Notes under the pieces: generated by a model
Told to the model about the DNA's origin: nothing
Seen by the model: the letters and a program-made list of their open reading frames with translations, nothing else
Database searches by the model: none
From: Beroe ovata
Taxonomy: Eukaryota; Ctenophora; Nuda; Beroida; Beroidae
DNA length: 64,000 nucleotides
Assembly: GCA_946803715.1 (NCBI GenBank)
Contig: CAMPET010000256.1
Span: 1,797 to 65,796 of the forward strand
Reading direction: 5' to 3'
Shown: piece after piece, positions 1 to 10,950 of the stretch
Position numbering within the stretch: the first letter of the stretch is position 1
How the letters are laid out: each line of letters starts with the position of its first letter
Program-made: the position numbers and the translations under genes

Positions 1-534
1 TTCATGTATCGCCAACTTTTTTTCTACTTTTCTGATATCTCCTCAGCCATTTTAAGTCCAATTTGCATGAGACTTTCACTAAATTGTAGTTCAATCATAA
101 TTACATGTCGGGTTCAACGCCGATTTTTGATTTAGGTCTTAGATTTTCAGCAATTCGCTGTTGAGTGAAGAGTACTTACGCGATTCAGTGCTTACATCAC
201 ACTTCAAAGGAACATATCTCAAGCTATGTTGACAGTAGAGGGATGAACTTGAGATCATCTGGAAGCTGAAACCTTTCTGCAGAGGATGCTGGTAAAAATA
301 TCTGTGAAATATGAAAAATGTGCTCTCTGGCTACTATTGAAGCGACGCGACTGGAATTTGCTAAAAAAGCTGCGCAAAAGTACTAGCAAACGTGCCCGCA
401 CGAACAGGGGGTGATAGTATTGTAGTAAATAGGAACTCATGGAGCTAATACTGAACTTTGAGATCAAGCCCGGCACATATTATAACATGTGCTATTTGCC
501 AACTCCACAAGCTAAATGTGCAAGTGACCAATAC
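1..534. other. Non-coding; downstream of duplicated ARMC9 exons
   Basis: No convincing exon was found. If the first copy of ARMC9 continues, the exon after the one ending near 535 should lie here on the minus strand. A short open stretch around 360-470 has acceptable length, but I could not align it to the family. AT-rich, probably intronic. Confidence 0.4.
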
Positions 535-2496
535 CTGTAGCAGGTATGATGCCTCGTTGATATCACCAGATTTGAGGACATTCTTTATTCGAGGTATATC
601 TAACACAGCCACGGTTTCTCCGTTAATTTCTTCCCTCCGTTTCGATTCCACCACCATACTTTGTCGTAGCATGTTAGACGCAGTTCCTGTGTATGAATCA
701 AGTGACTGCAGTTTCCATGACGACTCTGACAGAATCCATGACAACTCTGACAGATTCCATGACAACTCTGACAGTTGACATGGCAACTCCAGAGCATGGT
801 AAACTAACCCGGCCTGGTGAAATCAATGTGTTGGAGAGACGCGGACATTTGGGGCTGGAATAGTTGAGAGCAAACTCGTTCAATAGTAGACGGATCTACG
901 CCTTTTCCTGTAATTATGCAGAGTGATTTTCCTTGATAGCGGAGAACAGAGCAAATGCAAAGAATGAATCCTTCTTGTAGAATGTAGATGGCACTTGAAT
1001 ATAAAACTCATTCACTCACGTACAACGCCTGCATATAAAATGGACATATAATCATACACGGAACATATAAAATGGACTATAACACTCACCCAGTATAGCA
1101 TTTTCCAAGCTCTCGACTAGCTCCGTTGCGACAGCCAGCACATTGTAATATTCCTTCTGTTGCTTGACAAACATGCTCTTATACTGGATACACCTCGCTT
1201 CCAGCACTCTCTTGTCCGCATCCTTGTCACTCTGTCTGCCCTGCGTCTGCTGCTCCACCAAAACCTGCAACTCCGGCGGGCCGTCACTCTTCGAGGGCAG
1301 TGCCCGCTTGAGGAAACCCGCCAACCGCTCTTTCAGGGATCGACTCCACGATGGGTTGAGAAGTTCCTTGATCATGAAGTTGTCCAGGGGTTGAGCTGCG
1401 ATGGCACCGAGGCCGAGACAGAGGAAACGCGCGTGTGGGGAGTTCACTATCACCTGTATAGGATGTAAAATATATTGCGGCCGCCGTATCGTGGTTGTTA
1501 TGGCAACAATCGTCATGGTATTATGGTTGTTATGCGGTAACAATTGTCATGGTAACAACTACCGTCTACCACACGGTTGTTATGCGGTAACAATTGTCAT
1601 GGTGACAACTACCACATGGTTGTTATGCGGTAATAATTGTCATGGTTACAATACCTCATTAAAGGAAGCGCTATCCTCTAGGTACGTGACGAAGATCTTG
1701 TGACGATCCCGGAACGTGTTTAAATCCGGGTTTCCTCGCAGCGGATAGACCAGGAAATGAAGCTGAAGCTCGAGGACGAGTACGATACATTCCTTGTCGA
1801 GGAGTTGCAGCTCCTTCGGGACACGCCGCGAAAATTGTGAGAAAAACTCTTCTCCTTCGCCGTCACTGAGATGCAAGGGGTGTGTGGCTCGTGTAATTGG
1901 AGCGTGGAAAATGAAAATAGAGTAAAAAATGAAAATAGAGTAAAACATGCTATGATTTAATCTTTTTTAATTTTCATCATGTAGTGAAAATGAAAAGGGT
2001 GTGCCGCCTGTGAGTGTGTGGATGATAAATAGGGGCTATCATCAAGAGAGATTCTATTATGCAAATGATTTCTATTTCTTCATCTGAAGTTGATTATATA
2101 CCCGATACCTGAAGATCCCAAGAAGGTCGTTCCTCAGGATATCCTGATGGAGGGAAGCGGACAGATCACGTGACGGCTCAGAGAACGAGAGACCGGCATT
2201 GTTCACATCCATCTTGAGACATTCCGTTGTTCTGTAATAACACATGTGTGAGATCCACAATAGGATCGCCAGGATGTTTCTATAGATCATAACTATAATC
2301 TACACCTCATGGAACTTGGATATGTAATCTCAGGGCGGATATCAGAGAATCTATGATGCGCGGCTCAGTGGAAGCAAATTCAGATATCTCAAGACTTGTG
2401 ATCTGCCACGTACCTTGTGAATTGAAGATGATCCAAATACTCTTTGATGAGGCCAAGTATTTTAGATTTTTGAGTGTAACCATCCTTGGATTTCAT
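535..2496 (-). CDS. ARMC9: ARMC9 5' exons, first (duplicate) copy
   Basis: Second representation of the N-terminal ARMC9 exons that also occur at 3958-5926. Exons in transcription order: 2414-2496 (start ATG 2494-2496, LisH motif reading KILGLIKEYLDHLQF), 2111-2232, 1655-1865, 1090-1453, 809-907 and 535-686, all with GT-AG ends and compatible phases. The translation follows human ARMC9 in order, including TELVESLENAI (human TAELVDSLEA), QHIDFTRPG and GTASNMLRQS. ARMC9 is a LisH and armadillo-repeat protein of the ciliary base. This copy differs from the other by scattered substitutions and small indels (for example 7 bp near 2245) and stops at the N at 3009. It is therefore best read as the alternative haplotype of one gene, not a paralogue. 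Confidence 0.85.
1493..1645. repeat. Tandem repeat in ARMC9 intron (copy 1)
   Basis: Four degenerate copies of a unit containing GGTTGTTATGCGGTAACAAT followed by TGTCATGGT, in the intron between the third and fourth exons. The same array appears at about 4916-5068 in the duplicate. Confidence 0.75.
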
Positions 2497-2897
2497 CGGC
2501 CTACCCTATGAATTCAAATGATCGGTTAGGAGAAAGGTTGCAACTCCACTGTCAAATCATGTCGGTGTTTGGATCACACTGCAGCTTGCTCCATGAGTAG
2601 TGACTACTATGATGGCATAGAATGAACCTAAAAGTCTGAAATAACATAATAAGTGACTATGATATGATAATATAATCGCATCTTAGTTGGCTTTTTATAG
2701 TTTCGTTGTAAATCATGCTAATAGATTGAATTTTTATATCATTCCGTCCCTTGCATCTTATTGTTATGAGTCTCTCATGCTACTTTTTCTCATATAGTTC
2801 CTTGCAAATGAAGTAGATTTGTGAGACATTCATTCTATCGTTCTCATGTAGGGACGTACAGGATGAAATACAAGCGCAATATACGGTAATCTATAGG

Positions 2898-3008
2898 TTA
2901 TGGTGAGATTGATTCTGACTTCACACTCAGCGTTGACTCGGTTGGCTGTCTGTACGATGGAAGATCGTGTTGAGTCTTGACGTGGACCATGAGGGCATGT
3001 TGCTCGGG
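2898..3008 (-). pseudogene. Truncated last exon of the C2H2 gene, duplicate copy
   Basis: Matches the terminal exon of the zinc-finger gene at 6314-6427, with the stop codon at 2898-2900, and is cut by the assembly N at 3009. It shows that the duplicated segment extends past ARMC9 into its neighbour. It is an assembly duplicate, not a biological pseudogene. Confidence 0.7.
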
Positions 3009-3009
3009 N
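3009..3009. other. Assembly junction (single N)
   Basis: A lone N ends the first copy of the duplicated segment. The sequence after it, a direct repeat of GAGTGAGTGAGTGTACTCAC at 3011-3075, is not continuous with the equivalent position 6424 in the other copy. Confidence 0.8.
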
Positions 3010-3482
3010 ATGAGTGAGTGAGTGTACTCACCTAGGGGAGGGAGGGATGAGTGAGTGAGTGTACTCACCTAGGGAAGGGAGGTATGAGTGAGTTTTCCAT
3101 CAAATCACCTCTCCTACTCTCACACTACAGATATCAACCCACTTAACGATCATTTAAAGTTTCTACTTGCCGTGAAACCACGCCCAAATCATAATCTCCA
3201 ACCTCTTGGGAGCAACACATGCTAAAACACGAAAATCAATGGGACACACCAAGAGAGCAATTCTATTCTCTCAGGGCAATGACTGGTAATAAGTATTTCT
3301 GGCCTATTTTTTGACGAAGAATCCGAATCTGGAGAAGTTTCTGAGCCAGCTCATTAATTAAACAAAATACGCATTTTTCTCTGACGTGGCTGCCATTTAC
3401 TTGATGACTATAAAATGGAGAGAAATGATTCTAAAGGTACGCAACCACTCCACTAGCAAGTTTAAGGATCTTCTGTACTCAC
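3010..3482. other. Short contig, non-coding part with direct repeat
   Basis: Two copies of a roughly 40-bp unit beginning ATGAGTGAGTGAGTGTACTC, then sequence without a recognisable exon. The next downstream ARMC9 exon would be expected to the left but is not seen before the junction at 3009. Confidence 0.5.
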
Positions 3483-5926
3483 ACAATTCGTCCGGGTCGG
3501 TAAGGAGCGTTAACATCCAGGTCACTGCATCAGGGCTCCTCAGCATCTGACTTTGGACTGACCTTGTCAGACTGAGAGTTTGCAGCGCGCCAAGAACGAC
3601 CTACAATTATAGAGCATGTGGTATTCGTGATTCTATTACGCAGTGAGGACTCACGCAGCACGTGCTAAACACGCGTTGAAAGCAACGCGTTGCCATGGTG
3701 ATACCTGTCGGATGACGTCATCTTCTTTCGATGACGTGAGCGTGAGAACCAGGTGTTCCACAAGGAGGGAATGGTTGGAGAGATAGACACATCCCGTACT
3801 CAGGGCGCAGAAACAGTGCACCAGTCTGGTGAAGTTTTCCATGGCAGGGATCCCTGAGTAAAATCAGAAGTACATCTCTTACTGAACGCAAAATCAGAGA
3901 CGTTTTTTTCAGCAACAGTTGTATNCTCCACAAGCTAAATGTGCAAGTGACCAATACCTGTAGCAGGTATGATGCCTCGTTGATATCACCAGATTTGAGG
4001 ACATTCTTTATTCGAGGTATATCTAACACAGCCACGGTTTCTCCGTTAATTTCTTCCCTCCGTTTCGATTCCACCACCATACTTTGTCGTAGCATGTTAG
4101 ACGCAGTTCCTGTGTATGAATCAAGTGACTGCAGTTTCCATGACGACTCTGACAGAATCCATGACAACTCTGACAGATTCCATGACAACTCTGACAGTTG
4201 ACATGGCAACTCCAGAGCATGGTAAACTAACCCGGCCTGGTGAAATCAATGTGTTGGAGAGACGCGGACATTTGGGGCTGGAATAGTTGAGAGCAAACTC
4301 GTTCAATAGTAGACGGATCTACGCCTTTTCCTGTAATTATGCAGAGTGATTTTCCTTGATAGCGGAGAACAGAGCAAATGCAAAGAATGAATCCTTCTTG
4401 TAGAATGTAGATGGCACTTGAATATAAAACTCATTCACTCACGTACAACGCCTGCATATAAAATGGACATATAATCATACACGGAACATATAAAATGGAC
4501 TATAACACTCACCCAGTATAGCATTTTCCAAGCTCTCGACTAGCTCCGTTGCGACAGCCAGCACATTGTAATATTCCTTCTGTTGCTTGACAAACATGCT
4601 CTTATACTGGATACACCTCGCTTCCAGCACTCTCTTGTCCGCATCCTTGTCACTCTGTCTGCCCTGCGTCTGCTGCTCCACCAAAACCTGCAACTCCGGC
4701 GGGCCGTCACTCTTCGAGGGCAGTGCCCGCTTGAGGAAACCCGCCAACCGCTCTTTCAGGGATCGACTCCACGATGGGTTGAGAAGTTCCTTGATCATGA
4801 AGTTGTCCAGGGGTTGAGCTGCGATGGCACCGAGGCCGAGACAGAGGAAACGCGCGTGTGGGGAGTTCACTATCACCTGTATAGGATGTAAAATATATTG
4901 CGGCCGCCGTATCGTGGTTGTTATGGCAACAATCGTCATGGTATTATGGTTGTTATGCGGTAACAATTGTCATGGTAACAACTACCGTCTACCACACGGT
5001 TGTTATGCGGTAACAATTGTCATGGTGACAACTACCACATGGTTGTTATGCGGTAATAATTGTCATGGTTACAATACCTCATTAAAGGAAGCGCTATCCT
5101 CTAGGTACGTGACGAAGATCTTGTGACGATCCCGGAACGTGTTTAAATCCGGGTTTCCTCGCAGCGGATAGACCAGGAAATGAAGCTGAAGCTCGAGGAC
5201 GAGTACGATACATTCCTTGTCGAGGAGTTGCAGCTCCTTCGGGACACGCCGCGAAAATTGTGAGAAAAACTCTTCTCCTTCGCCGTCACTGAGATGCAAG
5301 GGGTGTGTGGCTCGTGTAATTGGAGCGTGGAAAATGAAAATAGAGTAAAAAATGAAAATAGAGTAAAACATGCTATGATTTAATCTTTTTTAATTTTCAT
5401 CATGTAGTGAAAATGAAAAGGGTGTGCCGCCTGTGAGTGTGTGGATGATAAATAGGGGCTATCATCAAGAGAGATTCTATTATGCAAATGATTTCTATTT
5501 CTTCATCTGAAGTTGATTATATACCCGATACCTGAAGATCCCAAGAAGGTCGTTCCTCAGGATATCCTGATGGAGGGAAGCGGACAGATCACGTGACGGT
5601 TCAGAGAACGAGAGACCGGCATTGTTCACATCCATCTTGAGACATTCCGTTGTTCTGTAATAACACATGTAATATGTATGATATCCACAATAGGATCGCC
5701 AGGATGTTTCTATAGATCATAACTATAATCTACACCTCATGAAACTTGGATATATAATCTCAGGATGGATATCAGAAAATCTGTGATGCGCGGCTCAGCG
5801 GAAGCAAATTCAGAGATCACAAGACTTGTGATCTGCCACGTACCTTGTGAATTGAAGATGATCCAAATACTCTTTGATGAGGCCAAGTATTTTAGATTTT
5901 TGAGTGTAACCATCCTTGGATTTCAT
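3483..5926 (-). CDS. ARMC9: ARMC9 (LisH/armadillo ciliary protein), partial
   Basis: Exons in order: 5844-5926 (ATG 5924-5926), 5534-5655, 5078-5288, 4513-4876, 4232-4330, 3958-4109, then across the N at 3925, 3705-3853 and 3483-3600. Residues 1-30 form the LisH dimerisation motif. The 4513-4876 exon carries the conserved region ending TELVESLENAI. The last two exons encode armadillo-type sequence (NFTRLVHCFCALSTG; VVLGALQTLSL, human NVLGALQKFSL). The exon for the start of the armadillo part, about 45 residues in the human protein, is missing at the junction, and the remaining C-terminal exons lie outside this contig. In mammals ARMC9 works at the ciliary base and is mutated in Joubert syndrome. 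Assignment rests on exon-by-exon similarity recalled from the human protein. Confidence 0.85.
3925..3925. other. Assembly junction (single N)
   Basis: A lone N where a small contig carrying downstream ARMC9 exons meets the contig holding exons 1-6. The sequence right of the N repeats positions from 502 onward. Confidence 0.8.
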
Positions 5927-6313
5927 CGGCCTACCCTATGAATTCAAAAGATCGGTTAGGAGAAAGGTTGCAACTCCACTGTCAAATCATGTCGGTGTTG
6001 GGATCACACTGCAGCTTGCTCCATGAGTAGTGACTACTATGATGGCATAGAATGAACTTAAAAGTCTGAAATAACATAATATTTGACTATGATATGATAA
6101 TATAATCGCATCTTAGTTGGCTTTTTATAGTTTCGTTGTAAATCATGCTAATAGACTGAATTTCTATATCATTCCCTCCCTTGAGTCTCTCATGCTACTT
6201 CTTCTCATATAGTTCCTTGCAAATGAAGTAGATTCGTGAGACATTCATTCTATCATTCTCATGTAGGGACGTACAGGATGAAATACAAGCGCAATATACG
6301 GTAAATCTATAGG

Positions 6314-8819
6314 TTACGGTGAGATTGATTCTGATTTCACACTCAGCGTTGACTCGGTTGGCAGTCTGTACGATGGAAGATCGTGTTGAGTCTTGACGTG
6401 GACCATGAGGGCATGTTGCTCGGGGAACTGAAATTGTTCATGAAATTGATTGTGTTCCCTCACACGCCGCCCCTTTCGTCCCTAAATTTAAAATCACGCC
6501 GCCCTTTTCTTATCTCATTTCATGATCACGCCGCTACTGCCTTATCATATTTCACAATCACGCCGTCCCAGTCTTCCCCCATATTCACAATCACGCCATC
6601 CCGGTCTTCCCCACATTCACAATCACGCCTACCTGCGCGCTGCATATCGGGCACGTGGTCAGCTCAGCATGTGTACAGATGATGTGCTTCGCGAGGGACG
6701 GCTCGTCGAACCTGCACTTGCACACCGGACACTCCTTAATGTGCAACTCATACACATGCGTTTTCATGCTCCTCAAATCCATGAATACCTGCCATATAAC
6801 TGCGGGTCAGTTATATAAATCTGCGGGTTGACGGGTTATATACTGGGATGAGGTCGAAGTGAGTAAGTTTGCGATGGACTACTAGTGGAGTGTATTAAAT
6901 TCAATGAATTAAAGACGATAATGTTTAAGTAGCACTACGGGTATATTGGTAACGCTACAGATGGGACATGTGGTGTCATGGGACATGCTGTATCATAGGA
7001 CATGTGGTGTCATGGAACATGTGCTGACATGGGACAAATGGTGTCATGGGACATGTGGTGTCTTACCATTGGACATGTAGTGTGCGCAATGCAGCTCCAC
7101 GTTTGTTGGTTTCGGTGAGCAGTTGAAATATGGACTCCCAGCTGCTCGTTACTCGTGAACATCACGTTACACAGTGCGCACTTCCGAAACTGTGGCCGTA
7201 ACCGGTACTCCTCCTTAGAGAGAGAGAGAGATAGATATGATTAGTAGTACTGTGTGACACGTTAATATAGTACTGTGTGACACGTTAATATAGTACTGTG
7301 TGACACGTTAATATAGTACTGTGTGACACGTTAATATGGTACTGTGTGACACGTTAATATAGTACTGTGTGACACGTTAATATAGTACTATGTGACACGT
7401 TAATATAATACTGTGTGACACGTTAATATAGTACTGTGTGACACGTTAATATAGTACTGTGTGACAGTACTATATTAACGTGTCACACAGTACTATATTA
7501 ACGTGTCACCGAGATACTACCCTGATAACACACAGTTGCTTTCCTCCGGCCCCCGAAAACTAAAAAGTCGTCAATTGCTTGTGCCAGATAATCCATAATT
7601 GTATTCTCTATCGTGGGAGCAGCTGCTGTTGAGAAATTCAATACCAGTCTCATCAGCTCATGATCTTTATATTTATAGTTTTCAGTTTTACATTGTTTGT
7701 GATGCTCAACTATCATATAAAGAACGATGGTGATACAAGATAATTTCATAATTTACTGGAAAAAGTATCTTCGTTGTCGTTTGCCTTCCCTGGATTTCCT
7801 TCCAACTTTCACCGGCAGCGCCAACCGTCTTGTGATGGCCACAATAAGTCATATTTGTGATTTCACACTATTCTATTTTTGTAGTTATATGTTGATTCAA
7901 TCAAGTTATCTGTAGCCCAGCTCACGTATTATGATGATTATTTTCCGTACGCTATTTTTGTTGCCACCTTCCTTTAATACCTTGCTGTGTTTAACAAGTA
8001 AATGTAATGTTAGAACGTCTCAGAATGAGACTTTTTAACGAATTTCGTTTCAATGATGCAAAACCTTGGGTTGTTTTCAGAGCAAAATGAAACAAATAAC
8101 CAATATTGTAGATAAGGACAAAAATCTAATCATTAATGAACTATCTATGACACTATAGATTAATTGGCACTGTCCTTGCACATTCGAGCCGTATTGTTCA
8201 TTCTTCTTAGAGTTCCAGTCACATCCGTTACAAGTCTCAGAGATCCTCATTACAGAAGTTTGTCCTGACGTCACACTCCTTGCACTCCATTGACAAATTT
8301 TCCTTGCCCTCGACGATCTTCGCAACATCAGCACAGCTATAACATCCCCACATGGTCATGGTCCCCAAACCGACAGTGAAAACACTCTTCGAACAGTTGA
8401 AGATTGTCTTACATGAGCCTCGTTTGCCATCAGACGTCGAACCATCCATCATCTTCAGACACGTGTACTCAACAGTATCAGCTCGGTCAGGTTTACCTTT
8501 AGATTCGCCAGGGGCGCATATGCAGAAAACAAGGGCCAGAAACAGAGCAGTTTTCATGATAGTTGTGATTTGCGATTAATATAAACAGGGAAGGTAAGAT
8601 CGGATGATGTTGCTTACGGACCCCAGATAGCACTCCTGTAGTTGGACAGCATGGAACAATGTTGCTTTATAGGAGTGTGGGGAGTCAATGCATTGAATGA
8701 TAGAATACTATTGTCCACAACACGACTCCAAGGATCTTTGCATCCTTGATGTATGTACGCCAGTGCGAGACTGTGTTTTCTATTGAATACTATCGTGCGA
8801 TGAGGTGTGACGCGTGTGT

Positions 8820-8877
<58 letters not shown>

Positions 8878-9602
8878 NTGTGTGTCTGTGTGTCTGTGCG
8901 TGTGTGTCTGTGCGTGTGTGTCTGTGTGTTTGTGTCTGTGCGTGATTGAAGTCTCAAGTCAGGACCACAGAAGCTACATCAATGTGTGGTATGAGATAGG
9001 GGATTTTTCCCGCAAAAAACGGGGGAAAACAAGAAACATAAGAATCGGAGCCCTTAGTCTCGGGCCCTCTAAAATCATCTACTTACGATAGGAGTCATAT
9101 CTCTGGTAAGAGCGGGCACTGGTGGTTGCTGGGTTGGGAATGTTCGGGAAGATTCAGCGCTCTGTACATCGCTAACTTCCTCAACAGCAGCTTCCTTCCT
9201 GCGACAGAAATGTGAGCTTGTATAGTTCATGAGGAGAAACCACTTCTTTTTAACCAATCCTGCATGTCTCAGTGAATTCTTCCAAGGGATGCCCTTCACC
9301 CTACCCACGCCCCCTTCATCCAGCTAGCTCACTGGTAGTGGGGCAGTGTAGAGGGAGGGGGCAGTGTGGAGGGAGGGGGGAACCCCACTGAGGCACTCAC
9401 CCGACAACAGAGTTATAAGGGGTGACAACTCGTGTTCTCTTAACCACGGGTTGAAGATCACTCTCACCCACTTCCCGCTTCAGACACAACTTCTCCTCGG
9501 AGAGACACGGCATGACAAGGAGTCCCGGTGCCTTCAACCTCATCCTGATTATCTGACTGCTCGTCAACACGTTGTCCAGAACTGGGAATGGCCCGTTTTC
9601 GT
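6314..9602 (-). CDS. C2H2 zinc-finger protein, four C-terminal fingers (5' end not found)
   Basis: Exons in order: 9401-9602, 9087-9198, then 7067-7213, 6633-6788 and 6314-6427 (stop 6314-6316). Phases agree throughout, and exons may be missing between 9087 and 7213. The first two encode an unfamiliar low-complexity N-terminal region. The last three encode consecutive fingers: CALCNVMF...HISTAH, an unusual C-x5-C finger split by an intron (CIAHTTC...HVYELH), CPVCKCRF...HIICTH, and CPICSAQ joined to FPEQHALMVHVKTQH. Probably nucleic-acid binding and nuclear; targets unknown. I do not recognise a named orthologue. The 3' end lies about 390 bp from the ARMC9 start on the same strand. A 73-bp exon at 11533-11605 is phase-compatible as an upstream exon. 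Confidence 0.65.
6460..6630. repeat. Minisatellite in zinc-finger gene intron
   Basis: About five degenerate copies of a unit of about 33 bp containing TTCACAATCACGCC, filling most of the last intron of the zinc-finger gene. Confidence 0.7.
6955..7082. repeat. Tandem repeat, GGGACATGTGGTGTCAT unit
   Basis: Six or seven variants of a 17-19 bp unit built on GGACATGTGGTGTCAT, in an intron of the zinc-finger gene and running up to its 7067-7213 exon. Confidence 0.7.
7237..7510. repeat. 23-bp tandem repeat with inverted end block
   Basis: About ten direct copies of a 23-bp unit (TAGTACTGTGTGACACGTTA plus ATA), followed from about 7458 by two copies in the opposite orientation, giving a perfect hairpin of about 45 bp at the boundary. 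It lies in an intron of the zinc-finger gene. There are no variable spacers, so it is not CRISPR-like. Confidence 0.9.
7511..8236. other. Intronic or intergenic stretch
   Basis: The only sizeable open frame (minus, 7498-7749) starts in the satellite repeat and shows no recognisable domain. The rest is AT-rich with no supported gene. It probably includes the 3' untranslated region of the small secreted-protein gene ending at 8237. Confidence 0.5.
8237..8557 (-). CDS. Small secreted cysteine-rich protein, Ly6/uPAR-like
   Basis: Uninterrupted 106-codon frame with ATG at 8555-8557 and TGA at 8237-8239. The first 18 residues (MKTALFLALVFCICAPGE) form a clear signal peptide. The mature part has eight cysteines, opening with YTCLK and closing with CKECDVRTNFCN, which resembles the C-terminal C...CN signature of Ly6/uPAR three-finger domains. 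No GPI signal or transmembrane helix follows, so secretion is likely. The gene sits on the same strand inside an intron of the zinc-finger gene. The three-finger assignment is inference from cysteine spacing; it could be another small disulphide-rich fold. Confidence 0.6.
   Translation of the reverse strand: MKTALFLALVFCICAPGESKGKPDRADTVEYTCLKMMDGSTSDGKRGSCKTIFNCSKSVFTVGLGTMTMWGCYSCADVAKIVEGKENLSMECKECDVRTNFCNEDL
8558..8813. other. Upstream region of the secreted-protein gene
   Basis: No exon seen. It should contain the promoter of the small secreted-protein gene, but no clear TATA element could be assigned. Confidence 0.35.
8813..8945. repeat. (GT)n microsatellite with assembly N
   Basis: Nearly pure GT dinucleotides, becoming TGTGTCTG/TGTGCGTG mixtures at the right, with an N at 8878 where the assembler probably joined across the array. 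Open frames here are low-complexity artefacts. Confidence 0.95.
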
Positions 9603-10229
9603 CTGGGGGAATAAGTAAAACACTGGTTATGAGGGGCCATACTTTGAGATAATCTGAAAAAATGACCCCCTCTACTGACTGAGATAACCCCCTCTACTGA
9701 CTGAAATAACCCCCTCTACCGACTCAAATAGCCCCCTCTACTGACTGGAGTGCCGCTATCAAAGTAGCTGCCTGCAGTTGTATGTTTGCACTTAAATCCC
9801 TACAAGGATATGACGTGATAACTGGCAGTACGTCGAAACTCGAAATCACTGGTTTTGTATATGACATCATGAGCTATTGTCTCGGATATCTGTTCCCAAA
9901 TTTCCGTATATGCTTACATTCATCGTCATATTGTATTTTGTTTGTGTAGTGCATCAAATTCGCATTGGTCTGAATTTCTCAATGAACATGGAACAGGTGT
10001 GCATTAAGGACTATAATAACTACAAGGTCACTTAAACAGCAAGAAATTGCGGTTCAAATTACACATGTTTTATATAGCTACTTAACCTAACCTAAGGCAA
10101 ACCATCATAGAACCACACTAACATAAACACATTAGAGTAAGACTGAATGATATAAGTTGGTTGTGTTTATAACTCCATGCCCATTTTCTACTCGATTATT
10201 ATCACTATTTGCCCAGAGACATTAGCACC
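9603..10229. other. Intergenic, with a 21-bp tandem repeat
   Basis: Four degenerate copies of a 21-bp unit with core ACCCCCTCTACTGACTGA at about 9663-9744. The rest shows no exon. It lies between the minus-strand zinc-finger exons and the plus-strand GlcG-type gene. Confidence 0.5.
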
Positions 10230-10950
10230 ATGAATACAGCGAGTGCAATGAAGATGCTGGAAATTGGACAGAAAAAGTCGAAGGAGCTGAAAGTTGCTAT
10301 GAACATTGCTGTTGTCGATAACGGTGGACACTTGGTCTCTTTTGTGAGGTATGTATGGGGTCGCTGTCGTGTTTTTAACATTGATCACTACGCAAGACCT
10401 ACTATAAAACAACACGTATGTACAAGCATGTACAAGCATGTAAAATCCCTCTGCACACGTTGCGCGCCCCTTATTTTGCTCTTTGATCTGAAATGTCGTA
10501 AAAAGCCGGAGTATTTGGGTCACGCAACGTGGGAACAAAAATTCCTAGACACATCTACACAGACATTTATTCCCATATTTTCAGAATGGACAATGCTTGG
10601 CTCGGATCGGTAGATATCGCGATTAGGAAAGCAAAGACAGCAGTTTACTTTAACATGCCGACTGGTGCTTTAGGACAGGTTAATGAATAAGTTAATAGAT
10701 CAATTAATTCTATATTTTGTGCCGATGATAATAACGTACATCATTAACGTGATATCACCAGATTTCCCAACCGGGCGGAAGTCTGTACTGTATCGAGCAC
10801 TCTAACGGCGGTCTGATAACGTTCCCCGGGGGAGTCCCTATCCGGGACACTACCGGACACGTGGTGGGAGCAGTGGGAGTGAGTGGGAGTACGGTGGAAC
10901 ATGACCACGAGGTGGCCGAGACATGTGTTAGGGAGTGCAACTACAATTAG
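10230..10950 (+). CDS. GlcG/HbpS (DUF336) family protein with two introns
   Basis: Exons 10230-10348, 10585-10678 and 10762-10950 join in phase to 133 codons plus stop, the normal length for this family (about 130-145 residues). Family signatures read clearly: [52 protein letters not shown] and [18 protein letters not shown]. Members are small cytosolic or exported proteins, best known in bacteria (GlcG of glycolate loci, haem-binding HbpS). The biochemical role here is unknown. Introns have GT-AG ends, and the first holds a MITE copy at 10450-10537. The next ATG upstream was not found, so the start at 10230 is preferred. The family is mainly bacterial, so this may be an old lateral acquisition that gained introns. 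Confidence 0.88.
10450..10537 (+). mobile_element. MITE family A copy in GlcG-type gene intron
   Basis: Diverged copy of the repeat that begins near TGCACACGTTGCGCGCCCC and ends GCGTGGGAACA in consensus. Flanks AAAATCCC (10442-10449) and AAAATTCC (10538-10545) match at 7 of 8 positions, as expected for an aged 8-bp target duplication. Confidence 0.75.

Noticed and set aside
255-476. Possible missing ARMC9 exon on the minus strand
   Set aside because: Length and hydrophobic pattern are suggestive, but there is no clear alignment and no good splice pair.
535-5926. Two ARMC9 paralogues in tandem
   Set aside because: Copies are near-identical in introns as well as exons and bounded by assembly Ns; haplotype duplication is simpler.
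7237-7510. CRISPR-like direct repeats
   Set aside because: Repeats are contiguous without unique spacers, in an animal intron.
8746-9091. Plus-strand open frames of 67 and 94 codons rich in Cys and Val
   Set aside because: They are translations of the (GT)n microsatellite; no splice sites or conserved sequence.
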